The notes under the pieces are model-generated. The model made no database searches. It was not told the DNA's origin and worked only from the letters and a program-made list of their open reading frames with translations. This document shows positions 43,820 through 53,062 of a stretch of DNA of 64,000 bases, piece after piece. The stretch's first letter is position 1; the number at the start of each line of letters is the position of its first letter. The DNA lies in NCBI GenBank assembly GCA_002483265.1, contig DLHO01000005.1:47097-111096 (forward strand), in the 5' to 3' direction. This DNA comes from Flavobacteriales bacterium UBA7666. Its GTDB lineage: Bacteria; Bacteroidota; Bacteroidia; Flavobacteriales_D; Crocinitomicaceae. The position numbers and the translations under genes were made by a program.

Positions 43820-44332
43820 TTACTCTATAGTTTGTTTTTCTTTTTTTGCTAAAAGAACTGCTCCAACCATTGCGGCCAAGAACAATATCGAAGAAACCTC
43901 AAAAGGAAGTACGTATTTTGTAAAGAGCACTTTACCCAAATTTTCAACCAATCCTACTTGTTCAGAATTTGCATCGATCATTGGAGCTGCAAGGATAGCC
44001 TCACGCATTGCCGCAACTACTACTAAGAATAAACCTCCTCCGGCAACTGCTGCACCAATGGTCATCAATGGTGAATGTTTCGGTTCATTTTCCTTATTCA
44101 GGTTCAATAACATCAAAACAAAGAGGAAAAGTACCATGATTGCTCCTGCATAAACAATGATATTTACGATTGCAATAAACTGAGCATTCATTAATACGTA
44201 GTTTGCAGAGATTAAGAAGAAAGTAAGTACTAAGTACAAAACACTTCTTACGGGGTGTTTACTCAAAACAACCATCAATGCCGTTCCGATTGTCAATCCA
44301 CCAAGAATGTAAAATAGTATGTCTAAACTCAT
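43820..44332 (-). CDS. nuoJ: NADH-quinone oxidoreductase subunit J
   Basis: A 170-aa membrane subunit with five predicted helices and a conserved NYVLMNAQFIAIVNIIVYAG block (helix 3, which bends at a pi-bulge in known structures). The start overlaps the nuoI stop by one nt (44332), indicating coupling. Confidence 0.93.
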   Translation of the reverse strand: MSLDILFYILGGLTIGTALMVVLSKHPVRSVLYLVLTFFLISANYVLMNAQFIAIVNIIVYAGAIMVLFLFVLMLLNLNKENEPKHSPLMTIGAAVAGGGLFLVVVAAMREAILAAPMIDANSEQVGLVENLGKVLFTKYVLPFEVSSILFLAAMVGAVLLAKKEKQTIE

Positions 44333-44871
44333 TACGCAGGTCTTTTTCCGGTTAATTGTCTTTTACTAATATCCACACGCTGATCAACCGGTTCAACCAA
44401 TTTATCTTTTCCGTAGATAAAATCGTTGCGTTCGAAATAAGTCGGAACGATACGATCTGTCAGGAAAATTGCTTCTTTCGGACACGCTTCTTCACACAAA
44501 CCACAGAAAATACAACGCAGCATATTGATCTCATATGTGGAAGCGTATTTTTCTTCTCTGTATAAATTCTCTTCGCCTTTTTTGCGTTCTTCAGAAGTCA
44601 TAGTAATTGCTTCTGCCGGACATGCAACCGCACATAATCCGCAAGCAGTGCAATTTTCTCTTCCCTCCTCATCACGTTTCAATACGTGTTGTCCACGATA
44701 TACAGGAGCAAACTCGCGTTTTACTTCCGGATATTTCAGGGTATTGTGTTTCTTGAATAAATGCTTAAATGTGATCCACATACCTCCCAAAATTGCTGGT
44801 AAGTAAAGTTTCTCCATGAAGGTCATCTTCTTGTTCGAAACAACTTTTTTACGATTTGATAAACTTTCCAT
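44332..44871 (-). CDS. nuoI: NADH-quinone oxidoreductase subunit I (two [4Fe-4S] clusters)
   Basis: A 179-aa peripheral-arm subunit with two ferredoxin cluster motifs: CTACGLCAVACPAEAI (about residue 75) and CIFCGLCEEACPKEAI (about residue 116), which hold clusters N6a and N6b and pass electrons to N2 in NuoB. RGQHVLKRDEEGRENC precedes the first. It lies 8 nt after nuoH. Confidence 0.95.
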   Translation of the reverse strand: MESLSNRKKVVSNKKMTFMEKLYLPAILGGMWITFKHLFKKHNTLKYPEVKREFAPVYRGQHVLKRDEEGRENCTACGLCAVACPAEAITMTSEERKKGEENLYREEKYASTYEINMLRCIFCGLCEEACPKEAIFLTDRIVPTYFERNDFIYGKDKLVEPVDQRVDISKRQLTGKRPA

Positions 44872-44879
44872 TCGAATAT

Positions 44880-46010
44880 TTATAAGCTATTTCCAGTTTT
44901 AGTCTTTTCAAAGGAGGTATTCACTCCTAAGGGCTGCTCCATTTTTACATTGCTAGCAGATTCGTTGTCCTTGTTTTTAGAGAACCAACCTTCTGTATAA
45001 GCAATCACAACTCCGGTAATCAATAAGTTGATCAATGCAATCGGAATCATTTTTTTCCAACCGATGTGCATTAACTGATCGTAACGGAAACGGGGTAAAG
45101 TCCAGCGAATCCACATGAATACGAAGACAAAGAAGAATGTTTTTGCGAAGAAAACCAATGTTCCAAGAATTGCTAAGGTGTTTCCGGAGAAGTTGTCCAT
45201 TCCCGGGAAATTGTATCCTCCGAAGAACAATGCTGAAATGATTGCACACGAAATAAACATGTTCACATATTCTGCGAATAGGAAGAATCCTAGTTTCATT
45301 GCACCGTATTCTGTATGGTAACCACCAATCAACTCAGATTCACACTCCGCTAAATCGAATGGAGCACGGTTACATTCTGCCAAGGCTGTAATTAAGAATA
45401 CGATAAAACAAATGGGTTGTTTGAATACATTCCAGGAGAACCATCCGTTATCCCAAAAGCCGTGTTGTTGATCAACGATATCCCGAATACTCAATGATCC
45501 TGTCATCATTACAATGGTAATCACCGAAACTCCCATTGCTAATTCGTAGGAAATCATTTGAGAACTTGCGCGAATTGCTCCGAACAAGGCAAACTTGTTA
45601 TTGGAAGCCCAACCGCCAATCATGATTCCGTAAACTCCGATGGAAACAGCTCCCATAATGAAGAGAATTCCGATGTTCACATCAGCAACCTGCAAAGCAA
45701 TTGTTTCACCGGCTATTTTCAAATCCGGTCCCCACGGAATAACTGCGCCCGTAATGAGCGAGGTAAACATTGCAATTCCCGGCCCGATGATAAACAACCA
45801 TTTATCTGCATTGGTCGGTCTGAAATCTTCTTTGAAGAACATCTTTCCACCATCTGCTAATGGCTGAAGTAAACCGAATGGTCCAGCTCTGTCTGGTCCG
45901 ATACGATCCTGCATCCAAGCCGCAACTTTTCGCTCCATCAGAGTCAGATAAGCTGCGATCCCCAGTGTGATTGCGAATAAAGCAACAACTATGATTAATT
46001 TTATGATCAT
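44880..46010 (-). CDS. nuoH: NADH-quinone oxidoreductase subunit H
   Basis: A 376-aa membrane subunit that borders the quinone pocket. Features include YLTLMERKVAAWMQDRIGPDRAG, cited as ERKVAAWMQDRIGPDRAG, plus LAECNRAPFDLAECESELIGGYHTEY with the conserved acidic residues, and RWTLPRFRYDQLMHIGWK. It has a longer polar C-terminal extension (about 30 residues, ENKDNESASNV-type) than many homologues. The start at 46010 is 1 nt after the nuoG stop. Confidence 0.94.
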   Translation of the reverse strand: MIIKLIIVVALFAITLGIAAYLTLMERKVAAWMQDRIGPDRAGPFGLLQPLADGGKMFFKEDFRPTNADKWLFIIGPGIAMFTSLITGAVIPWGPDLKIAGETIALQVADVNIGILFIMGAVSIGVYGIMIGGWASNNKFALFGAIRASSQMISYELAMGVSVITIVMMTGSLSIRDIVDQQHGFWDNGWFSWNVFKQPICFIVFLITALAECNRAPFDLAECESELIGGYHTEYGAMKLGFFLFAEYVNMFISCAIISALFFGGYNFPGMDNFSGNTLAILGTLVFFAKTFFFVFVFMWIRWTLPRFRYDQLMHIGWKKMIPIALINLLITGVVIAYTEGWFSKNKDNESASNVKMEQPLGVNTSFEKTKTGNSL

Positions 46011-46011
46011 C

Positions 46012-46974
46012 TTAATTCAGTTTTTTGGATTCGATTCGCTCGTCAACAAGGTATTGGTTTTGAGCGATTACAGAATGTCTGTTGATTACTCTTGGACCTT
46101 CAATATTCCATTGACTTTTATCTTTCTTGTCGAAACGGCATTCGTTACAAATCCAAGCAGTTTTTCCATCGATATCTTCGATTTCACCGTATTTGTCTTT
46201 ACGACCAGTCACACGGTAAATTTCATCTCCGAACATCCAAACAACAGCTTTCCCGGCACATTTTGTACACTCGCAAGATGCTTCCATTGGTTTCAGGAAC
46301 CATACACGGCTTTTGAATCGGAATGTTTTATCTGTTAAAGCTCCAACCGGACAAACATCAATTACGTTTCCGGAGAAATCATTATCTATTGCTTGCTCAA
46401 TGTAAGTAGAGATTTCAGCATGGTCACCGCGGTGCATAATCCCATGAACACGTTTATCTGTCAATTGATTTGCCACATAAACACAACGATAACACAAAAT
46501 GCAGCGATTCATGTGCAATTTGATCTTGTCACCGATATCAATCGGATCAAACGTTCTGCGTTTCTCTTCGTAACGGGTTCCTTCTTTTCCGTGTTCGAAA
46601 CCAAGGTCTTGCAAATGACATTCGCCAGCTTGGTCACAAATCGGGCAATCCAGTGGGTGATTGATCAACAAAAACTCTGTTACAGCTGCGCGATTATCGT
46701 AAACACGCTCTGAGGTTTTGTTTTTCACAATCATTCCATCCATTACCGGAGTAGAACAAGATGCAACTAATTTAGGCATAGGACGCGGATCTGCAGTAGA
46801 GCCAGCGGCTACTTCTACTAAACACGTTCTACATTTACCACCACTTCCTTGCAATTTGCTATAATAACACATTGCAGGAGGAACTACATCTCCACCGATT
46901 TGACGAGCAGCATTCAGGATGGTTGTTCCCGGTTCTACTTCTACTTCGATATCGTCAATGATAACTTTTACCAT
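46012..46974 (-). CDS. nuoG: NADH-quinone oxidoreductase subunit G, short form lacking the molybdopterin domain
   Basis: A 320-aa peripheral-arm subunit, far below the 700-900 aa of E. coli or Thermus NuoG. The 2Fe-2S N1b ligands lie in MCYYSKLQGSGGKCRTCLVE and the following cysteines. HPLDCPICDQAGECHLQD holds the His/Cys-ligated N5 cluster, and HMNRCILCYRCVYV holds N4. A further set CECTKC ... ICNECRF near 230-275 resembles the 4Fe-4S site at the start of the molybdopterin domain. The protein stops about 40 residues later, so the large catalytically silent domain is missing. Short NuoG is also what I recall in other flavobacteria, so it is probably intact. Confidence 0.9.
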   Translation of the reverse strand: MVKVIIDDIEVEVEPGTTILNAARQIGGDVVPPAMCYYSKLQGSGGKCRTCLVEVAAGSTADPRPMPKLVASCSTPVMDGMIVKNKTSERVYDNRAAVTEFLLINHPLDCPICDQAGECHLQDLGFEHGKEGTRYEEKRRTFDPIDIGDKIKLHMNRCILCYRCVYVANQLTDKRVHGIMHRGDHAEISTYIEQAIDNDFSGNVIDVCPVGALTDKTFRFKSRVWFLKPMEASCECTKCAGKAVVWMFGDEIYRVTGRKDKYGEIEDIDGKTAWICNECRFDKKDKSQWNIEGPRVINRHSVIAQNQYLVDERIESKKLN

Positions 46975-46988
46975 AATGGATCTCTATT

Positions 46989-48332
46989 TTATACTAAAGG
47001 CATGTGATTTGACGCAATTCCGAAGTTGCGCTTTACTGCTTCATCCGGATGCGTTACGTGCCATTCAAATTCTTCTCTAAAATGACGAATTGCTGCTGCT
47101 ACCGGCCATGCAGCTGCATCACCCAACGGACAAATCGTATTTCCTTCAATTTTCTTGTTGATCTCTGCCAACAAATCAATGTCATGCATGTGACCTTGTC
47201 CGTTCTCCAAACGACGAAGTACTTTCTCCATCCATCCGGTTCCTTCACGACAAGGTGAACATTGTCCACAAGATTCATGTGCATAGAAACGTGCAAAGTT
47301 CCAGGTATTTCTTACAATACATTGGTCTTCATCAAATACGATGAAACCTCCTGAACCTAACATCGAACCGCTTGCAAAACCACCTTCTGCCAAACCTTCG
47401 TAAGACATTAAACGATCTACTCCTTCTGCCGTTTTGGTAATCAGGTTGGCAGGTAAGATCGGAACGGATGATCCTCCTGGCACACAAGCCTTGATTTTCT
47501 TCCCATTAGCGATTCCTCCACACCACTCATCTGAGTAAATGAATTCTTCGACAGTTATGCCCAATTCGATTTCGTACACACCTGGTTTTACCAAGTTTCC
47601 ACAAGCTGAAATCAACTTTGTTCCTGTACTTTTTCCAATACCAATTTTTGCGTATTCAGCTCCTCCGTCATTGACGATCGGAACAACTGCTGCGATTGAT
47701 TCTACGTTGTTTACTACTGTTGGACATCCCCACAAACCTCTTACAGCCGGGAATGGTGGTTTGATACGCGGGTTTCCACGTTTCCCTTCCAATGATTCGA
47801 TCAACGCAGTTTCTTCCCCACAGATATAAGCTCCACCACCTGGTGCAATAGCTAAATCCAAGTCGTATCCTGAACCTAGGATATTTTTTCCAAGGAAACC
47901 GTTTGCGTATGCTTCGGCAATTGCTTTCTCCACAATTTCCAACACCCACATGTATTCTCCGCGGATATAAATGTATGATTGATTGCATCCCAAAGCGTAA
48001 GAAGAAACAATCATTCCTTCCACTAAAAGATGTGGAATCTTCTCCATTAAATAACGATCCTTGAAAGTTCCGGGTTCAGATTCATCTGCGTTACATAATA
48101 AATAACGCGGAACTCCTTCCGGTTTTGCAAGGAAAGACCATTTCATTCCGGTAGGGAATCCTGCTCCTCCACGACCTCTCAGTCCGGAAGCCTGAACTTC
48201 TTCTACCACATTTTGCGGTGACATCGTTTTCAAAGCCTTTTCTACAGAACGGTATCCCCCGTTTTTGCGGTAGACTTCAAAAGTTTCGATTCCAGGAACG
48301 TCTATGTGTTCCAATAATAATTTTCTTCCCAT
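46989..48332 (-). CDS. nuoF: NADH-quinone oxidoreductase subunit F (NADH- and FMN-binding)
   Basis: A 447-aa subunit that oxidises NADH. Motifs include SGLRGRGGAGFPTGMKW (nucleotide binding), GAYICGEETALIESLEGKRG read as GGGAYICGEETAL (FMN site), and SCGQCSPCREGTGW with the N3 [4Fe-4S] cysteines near residue 350, plus a later Cys in TICPLGDA. It is 2 nt downstream of nuoE. Confidence 0.95.
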   Translation of the reverse strand: MGRKLLLEHIDVPGIETFEVYRKNGGYRSVEKALKTMSPQNVVEEVQASGLRGRGGAGFPTGMKWSFLAKPEGVPRYLLCNADESEPGTFKDRYLMEKIPHLLVEGMIVSSYALGCNQSYIYIRGEYMWVLEIVEKAIAEAYANGFLGKNILGSGYDLDLAIAPGGGAYICGEETALIESLEGKRGNPRIKPPFPAVRGLWGCPTVVNNVESIAAVVPIVNDGGAEYAKIGIGKSTGTKLISACGNLVKPGVYEIELGITVEEFIYSDEWCGGIANGKKIKACVPGGSSVPILPANLITKTAEGVDRLMSYEGLAEGGFASGSMLGSGGFIVFDEDQCIVRNTWNFARFYAHESCGQCSPCREGTGWMEKVLRRLENGQGHMHDIDLLAEINKKIEGNTICPLGDAAAWPVAAAIRHFREEFEWHVTHPDEAVKRNFGIASNHMPLV

Positions 48333-48334
48333 TC

Positions 48335-48871
48335 CTATTTATCTGAATGTTCTTTACGCAAGGTGTCCAATAACTCATCTACTTTCGCAGGAGTTAAATG
48401 TTCGTGGTAATGTTTTCCGCATTGAAGCATCGGTCCATAACCACAAGCTCCCAAACACTCTGCAGTTTTCAATGTAAACATTCCATCTGCCGATGTTTGA
48501 CCAACTTTGATATCTAGTTTGTTTTCAATGTGTTCGATAATCTGATCTGAACCCACCAACATACATGGGCCTGTTCTACAAACTTCCAAAACAACTTTAC
48601 CAGGTTTTTCGATATTAAACATGGTGTAGAAAGTTGCTACTTCATACACTTCGATCGGTTGAATATTCAACAATCCGGCAACGTAATTCATTGTCGGTAC
48701 ACTTAACCAACCTCCGAATTCCTCTTCTGCCAAATGAAGAATGCGCATCAATGCACTTTTCTGTTTCCCTTCCGGATAATGGTTGATGAAGCGTTGCACT
48801 TCAACCATTTTCTCAGCGCTGAATTGTGGTTCAGCCTGATCTGTACTATTATGTGTAACTGATATACTCAT
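48335..48871 (-). CDS. nuoE: NADH-quinone oxidoreductase subunit E ([2Fe-2S] N1a)
   Basis: A 178-aa thioredoxin-fold subunit. The N1a cluster ligands are CRTGPC and AECLGACGYGP, in the C-x4-C and C-x3-C arrangement. MSISVTHN at 48871 is preferred over an upstream Met, because that would overlap the nuoD end. 1 nt separates it from the nuoD stop. Confidence 0.93.
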   Translation of the reverse strand: MSISVTHNSTDQAEPQFSAEKMVEVQRFINHYPEGKQKSALMRILHLAEEEFGGWLSVPTMNYVAGLLNIQPIEVYEVATFYTMFNIEKPGKVVLEVCRTGPCMLVGSDQIIEHIENKLDIKVGQTSADGMFTLKTAECLGACGYGPMLQCGKHYHEHLTPAKVDELLDTLRKEHSDK

Positions 48872-48872
48872 C

Positions 48873-50093
48873 TTATGCGTCCAATTCTCCTGCAATCACG
48901 TTCAAACTACTTAATGTCAATACTGCATCTGAGATGGTTTGACCCGTAATCATTTCCGGATATGCTTGATAATAAATAAAACAAGGTCTTCTAAACTGAA
49001 GTCTGTATGGTGTTCTTCCTCCATCTGAAATCAGGTGGAATCCTAATTCCCCATTTCCTCCTTCTACTGCGTGATATACTTCTCCAACCGGAACAGGTGT
49101 TTCACCCATGACGATTTTAAAGTGGTAGATCAAGGCTTCCATTTTGGTATAAACGTCTGCTTTTGTCGGCAAATAGAATTCAGGAACATCCGGAGAGAAA
49201 TAACTTCCTTCCGGCATGTTGTTATATGCTTGTTCGATGATCTTCATACTCTGACGAATCTCTTCCTGACGCACACAAAAACGATCGTACGTATCTCCTT
49301 GCGTTCCAACCGGAATAATGAAATCAAAATCTTCGTAAGAAGAATAAGGAGTCATTACGCGTACGTCATAATCAACACCTGCTGCGCGTAGGTTCGGACC
49401 CGTAAATCCGTAATCCAATGCTCTTTCACCGGAAATTGGACCAGCACCAATTGTACGATCCATGAAAATGCGGTTACGCAATAACAAGTCATCGAACTCC
49501 TGGAAGTGTTTATTGAATTCTTTTAGGAACTTTTTCAGTTTTACGTGGAAAGCCGGCGAGAAATCGCGCTCAAAACCTCCAATGCGACCAATGTTTGTAG
49601 TCAAACGTGCACCACACACTTCTTCGTACAATTCATAGATCAACTCACGTTGTTGGAACATGTAGGTAAAACCCGTTAATGCTCCGGTATCAACACCAAT
49701 TACGGAATTACAAACCAAGTGGTCCGCAACGCGCGCCAATTCCATAATAATCACACGCATGTAATCTACTTTCTTTGGAACCTGCACCCCGATCAATTTC
49801 TCCATGGTCATTTCCCAACCCATGTTATTGATTGGGGAAGAACAATAGTTTAATCGGTCTGTGATTGGTGTAATTTGGTTGTAAGGTCTTCTTTCAGCCA
49901 GCTTTTCAAAAGCGCGGTGAATGTAACCAACCGTTTGAACTGAGCTCAGGATTTTTTCTCCGTCCACTGTCAACACGTTCTGGAAAATTCCATGCGTTGC
50001 AGGGTGAGTTGGCCCAAGGTTCAGCGTTGCAATTTGTCCGTCGATGGTTTCATCGGCGAATAAACTCTGCTTATTTTTTGAAGTATCGCTCAT
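48873..50093 (-). CDS. nuoD: NADH-quinone oxidoreductase subunit D
   Basis: A 406-aa quinone-pocket subunit, not fused to NuoC. Motifs: NLGPTHPATHGIFQNVLTVDGE with the conserved quinone-site His (GPTHPATHG), NRLNYCSSPINNMGWEM, and GRIGGFERDFSPAF. A C-terminal DAVLTLSSLNVIAGELDA carries the D/R end. Overall length is normal. nuoC lies 61 nt upstream. Confidence 0.95.
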   Translation of the reverse strand: MSDTSKNKQSLFADETIDGQIATLNLGPTHPATHGIFQNVLTVDGEKILSSVQTVGYIHRAFEKLAERRPYNQITPITDRLNYCSSPINNMGWEMTMEKLIGVQVPKKVDYMRVIIMELARVADHLVCNSVIGVDTGALTGFTYMFQQRELIYELYEEVCGARLTTNIGRIGGFERDFSPAFHVKLKKFLKEFNKHFQEFDDLLLRNRIFMDRTIGAGPISGERALDYGFTGPNLRAAGVDYDVRVMTPYSSYEDFDFIIPVGTQGDTYDRFCVRQEEIRQSMKIIEQAYNNMPEGSYFSPDVPEFYLPTKADVYTKMEALIYHFKIVMGETPVPVGEVYHAVEGGNGELGFHLISDGGRTPYRLQFRRPCFIYYQAYPEMITGQTISDAVLTLSSLNVIAGELDA

Positions 50094-50154
50094 AGTTTTG
50101 TTTTCTCAAAGCTGCACTAACGTTTGCTTGTTTTTTTTCGAAAGCAGTGCTTTC

Positions 50155-50661
50155 TCACCTACCGAAGTAGCGATCATCTTTATCTTCTCTTGTTGCGTCT
50201 TCCAAATGATACTCTTTTCTCATCGGGAAATAATCCATTGAATCTTCGTTCAGGATGCGTGTCAGGTTCGGATGTCCTTCGAAAATTACTCCGAAGAAAT
50301 CATATGTTTCACGTTCCTGCCAATCTGCACCAATATAAATATCTATAATGGACTGAATGTTTGGAGTTTCGATCGGAAGAAATGCGCGAACACGTAAACG
50401 CACATTATTCACTAAGGAATGCAGATGATAGTTTACACAGATCTCACGACCTTTATCGTTTGGAAAATGTGCTGCACCGATCAATGTAAGGAAAGAAACT
50501 TTCAATACTTCGTCTGTTTTCAACCAAGCGATCAAATCATGTGTTTTGTCGGCCTGAATCTCAATAGTCAATAAACCGTAAGGTTCTTCGTGATTGCGAA
50601 CAGCATCTCCGAATTTTTCCTGAATGCGAGCCAGTACCGCCTCGTTTGTCAAATTACTCAT
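50155..50661 (-). CDS. nuoC: NADH-quinone oxidoreductase subunit C
   Basis: A 168-aa peripheral-arm subunit (30-kDa family), separate from NuoD as in mitochondrial complex I. The diagnostic WQERETYDFFGVIFEGHP block and RILNEDSMDYFPMRKEY lie near the C-terminus. Its start overlaps the nuoB stop by 8 nt (50654-50661). Confidence 0.93.
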   Translation of the reverse strand: MSNLTNEAVLARIQEKFGDAVRNHEEPYGLLTIEIQADKTHDLIAWLKTDEVLKVSFLTLIGAAHFPNDKGREICVNYHLHSLVNNVRLRVRAFLPIETPNIQSIIDIYIGADWQERETYDFFGVIFEGHPNLTRILNEDSMDYFPMRKEYHLEDATREDKDDRYFGR

Positions 50662-51202
50662 CGTTCAAATCGTATTTCTTCAACAAATGCTTGTATTCAT
50701 CCGAATAGCGGCGACGCAATGATTCGCTCTTTACCAAGCGGTGAATGTTCATACACCCTTCGATAATTTGCTCTGGTCTTGGCGGGCATCCCGGAACGTA
50801 AACATCCACAGGAATTACACGGTCAATTCCTTGCAACACTGAATATGTGTCAAAAATCCCACCTGAACAAGCACACGCACCAACAGACAAAACCCATTTC
50901 GGTTCAGCCATTTGTTCGTAAACCTGCTTCAAGATCGGAGCTAATTTTTTTGAGATTGTGCCGGCAACAATCAATAGATCTGCCTGACGGGGAGAAAAGG
51001 ACATACGCTCCATTCCGAAACGCGCAACGTCGTAGTTACTTCCCATTGTACCCATGTATTCGATACCACAACAAGAGGTAGCAAAAGGCAGAGGCCAAAC
51101 AGAGTTTGCACGAGCTGCTCCAATTACTTTGTCAAGCAATGTCAATTGGAAACCTTCTCCGTTAATGGTTTCTACACCATTGATAATTTCTACTTTTCCC
51201 AT
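50654..51202 (-). CDS. nuoB: NADH-quinone oxidoreductase subunit B ([4Fe-4S] N2)
   Basis: A 182-aa subunit with the terminal cluster N2 that reduces quinone. Cys ligands are visible in FATSCCGIEYMG (tandem Cys), VGACACSGGIFDTY and VYVPGCPPRPEQ. The start is 13 nt inside the nuoA gene; a small C-terminal extension (HLLKKYDLNDE) follows the core. Confidence 0.95.
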   Translation of the reverse strand: MGKVEIINGVETINGEGFQLTLLDKVIGAARANSVWPLPFATSCCGIEYMGTMGSNYDVARFGMERMSFSPRQADLLIVAGTISKKLAPILKQVYEQMAEPKWVLSVGACACSGGIFDTYSVLQGIDRVIPVDVYVPGCPPRPEQIIEGCMNIHRLVKSESLRRRYSDEYKHLLKKYDLNDE

Positions 51203-51555
51203 TCTAAAGCGCCTTTTTTAAGTACGTAGAAAAATCCTGTAAGGAAGAATGCCACGAAAACAATTACCGCGATCAATCCGTCAGACTGTAAGAATTTGAA
51301 ATTCACAGCATATGGATAGAAGAAGATTACTTCTACATCGAACAACACGAATAAAATTGCGGTTAACAAATAACGAATGGAGATCGGGAAACGAGCGTTT
51401 CCAACTTCTTCAATACCACACTCCCAGTTGGCATTTTTCTTTTTTCCAAATAGTTTGGGGCCTAGCATAGGAGCAACCACCAAAACCATTACAACAAAAC
51501 CCAGAGCAACACCTGCCTGGAGCAATATCGGTAAGTAATCTTCTGCAGAAGACAT
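51190..51555 (-). CDS. nuoA: NADH-quinone oxidoreductase subunit A
   Basis: A 121-aa membrane subunit with three helices and the conserved loop WECGIEEVGNARFPISIRYLL. LFVLFDVEVIFFYPYA carries the acidic residues of helix 2. First gene of the operon; the candidate promoter lies at 51578-51606. Confidence 0.94.
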   Translation of the reverse strand: MSSAEDYLPILLQAGVALGFVVMVLVVAPMLGPKLFGKKKNANWECGIEEVGNARFPISIRYLLTAILFVLFDVEVIFFYPYAVNFKFLQSDGLIAVIVFVAFFLTGFFYVLKKGALEWEK

Positions 51556-51577
51556 AATCTCTAGTTTTTAAGACAGG

Positions 51578-51606
51578 CGAATTTAATACTTTTTAACAAG
51601 AACAAA
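51578..51606 (-). promoter_or_regulatory. Candidate promoter of the nuoA-N operon
   Basis: On the minus strand TTTG (51603-51606), 17 nt, then TAAATTCG (51578-51585), one base off TAnnTTTG. The leader to the nuoA ATG would be about 16 nt. Confidence 0.45.
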
Positions 51607-51620
51607 TGGCGCAAAATCCT

Positions 51621-51639
51621 ATTTAGATTTAATCTAAAT
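51621..51639. promoter_or_regulatory. Palindrome upstream of the nuo promoter, possible operator
   Basis: ATTTAGATT / AATCTAAAT arms with a single-nt centre, about 15 nt upstream of the -33 box. It could bind a dimeric regulator. Evidence is position and symmetry only. Confidence 0.4.
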
Positions 51640-51743
51640 TACGCTTAAATACTTTAGAAAGCTAGGGAAAACATTGGTCGAAGAAAAGCATTTGTAGGAC
51701 GATGATAAAGGTTGATTGATGTGTACACTTTCAACTCCTTTGT

Positions 51744-52265
51744 TTAATCAATGTTCTTAATAATTAATGGAAGACTAATCGTTAAGTTGAAATAATCGTT
51801 CCCTAAATTGAATGGATCGTTATTAAATCCAAAGGTGTGGACATAGGTTAGATCGACAAAGCTCAACAAAGAAACACCGATTTCTGCAGAGATCCGGTTT
51901 TCAAATTTGCGGCTGAAATCCGTATAATACAGATAACCAACTCTTACAATTCCAAAGTAATAATTGTATTCGAGCGTGACTTTTGGAGCCATGACAAGAG
52001 GTCCCAACAATCTGATATCCGTTCCGACAGCAAATCCAATATGTTTGAGCGGAAGAAAATCTTCCTCATGCCAGCCCAGATTGAAAGCCAGACCAACAAA
52101 TCCATCCTTTCCCTGCATATAATTAAAACGCGGCCCTCCGATAAGCGAATTTGGCGACACACCCAATTCTCTTATTGAAAAATAGTTGCGTTCGCGTTGT
52201 GCATTTACGGCACTAAACGTAAGGCTAAAGAGGAAGAACAAGCAAAAGACAACAAAACTTCTCAT
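51744..52265 (-). CDS. Exported small beta-barrel-like protein, unknown function
   Basis: A 173-aa protein with a signal peptide (MRSFVVFCLFFLFSLTFSAVNAQ). The mature part has alternating amphipathic strands (KDGFVGLAFNLGWHEE, HIGFAVGTDIRLLGPLV, APKVTLEYNYYFGIVRVGYLYY, cited in parts) and an FNLTISLPLIIK terminal strand, compatible with a small outer-membrane barrel. It starts upstream of nuoA and is in the same orientation but is separated from it by about 190 nt, so it is probably a separate unit. No named family recognised. Confidence 0.62.
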   Translation of the reverse strand: MRSFVVFCLFFLFSLTFSAVNAQRERNYFSIRELGVSPNSLIGGPRFNYMQGKDGFVGLAFNLGWHEEDFLPLKHIGFAVGTDIRLLGPLVMAPKVTLEYNYYFGIVRVGYLYYTDFSRKFENRISAEIGVSLLSFVDLTYVHTFGFNNDPFNLGNDYFNLTISLPLIIKNID

Positions 52266-52435
52266 CGGTTTCAGAATGGGATTGAAGCAAAGAAACTTCT
52301 TTTAAATCAAACAGTTGTTGCGATTTTCCGTACTTGAAATAAATTGAACTTTGAGAATGGAGAAGTGAAAAGGTTTTAAATGTGAGTAAATAATTCTATA
52401 GATCTGTTGCAATTTTCCTTACTTGACAAGTATTT

Positions 52436-53062
52436 TTAGTAGTTTATCACAAAATTATAATGCTCATTTTCGTCAATTGTAAAAATCGAATCATGGGAGG
52501 TTGTTATACCATTTCTAGTAACTTCCCATGTAGCTTCCCACTCTCCAAAAGGCACTTGAGATTCGGCAAAAGTATTCGAATAGCAACCGAGCTTTTCTGT
52601 TGGAATAATATTATTATAATTAGGAATGTAGGTTGGTTGCATATCAAATATTATTTTATCAGAGGCTCCTTGACAATTTATATTATTTACCGATAATGTT
52701 AAGTAGGCACATTCAGCAAACGTAAAATCAAAACTCGGGTTCTTTTCACCATGGATGGTATACGAATAACTGACCTCATTCATGTAACACCAGTTGGGCG
52801 GAGGGTCTAAACGGATCACATACGAACGGTTCTTGCGAACCTTTACGGGAACCAGTTTCTCTCCGTTCCCGTCTAAAGTTCCACTTGCCACAGTAGTATA
52901 ATCCGTACCATTATTCCCCTCTTTTTCTTCCACTACATAGTAGTTCAATTCCGGGTAAGATTCGCCCGTGTCGGCATTCCTGGCTGTCAGGTGAAAATTT
53001 CGTTCCTTGGAGCAGGAAGTAAACACAACTAACCCTAGGCATAATAGAAATAAGTTTTTCAT
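52436..53062 (-). CDS. Lipoprotein, third gene of the secreted hydrolase operon
   Basis: A 208-aa lipoprotein: MKNLFLLCLGLVVFTSC places the lipobox Cys at residue 17. The body is a beta-rich fold with LTARNADTGESYPELNYYVVEE, then a SVNNINCQGASDKIIFDM-type strand, and C-terminal EWEATWEVTRNGITTSHDS. Four Cys residues outside the signal (e.g. WCYMNE, AECAYL, NCQG, GCYSN) could form disulfides. Its ATG overlaps the stop of the large hydrolase gene (ATGA, 53059-53062), indicating translational coupling. Function unknown; possibly a surface partner of the hydrolase. Confidence 0.7.
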   Translation of the reverse strand: MKNLFLLCLGLVVFTSCSKERNFHLTARNADTGESYPELNYYVVEEKEGNNGTDYTTVASGTLDGNGEKLVPVKVRKNRSYVIRLDPPPNWCYMNEVSYSYTIHGEKNPSFDFTFAECAYLTLSVNNINCQGASDKIIFDMQPTYIPNYNNIIPTEKLGCYSNTFAESQVPFGEWEATWEVTRNGITTSHDSIFTIDENEHYNFVINY

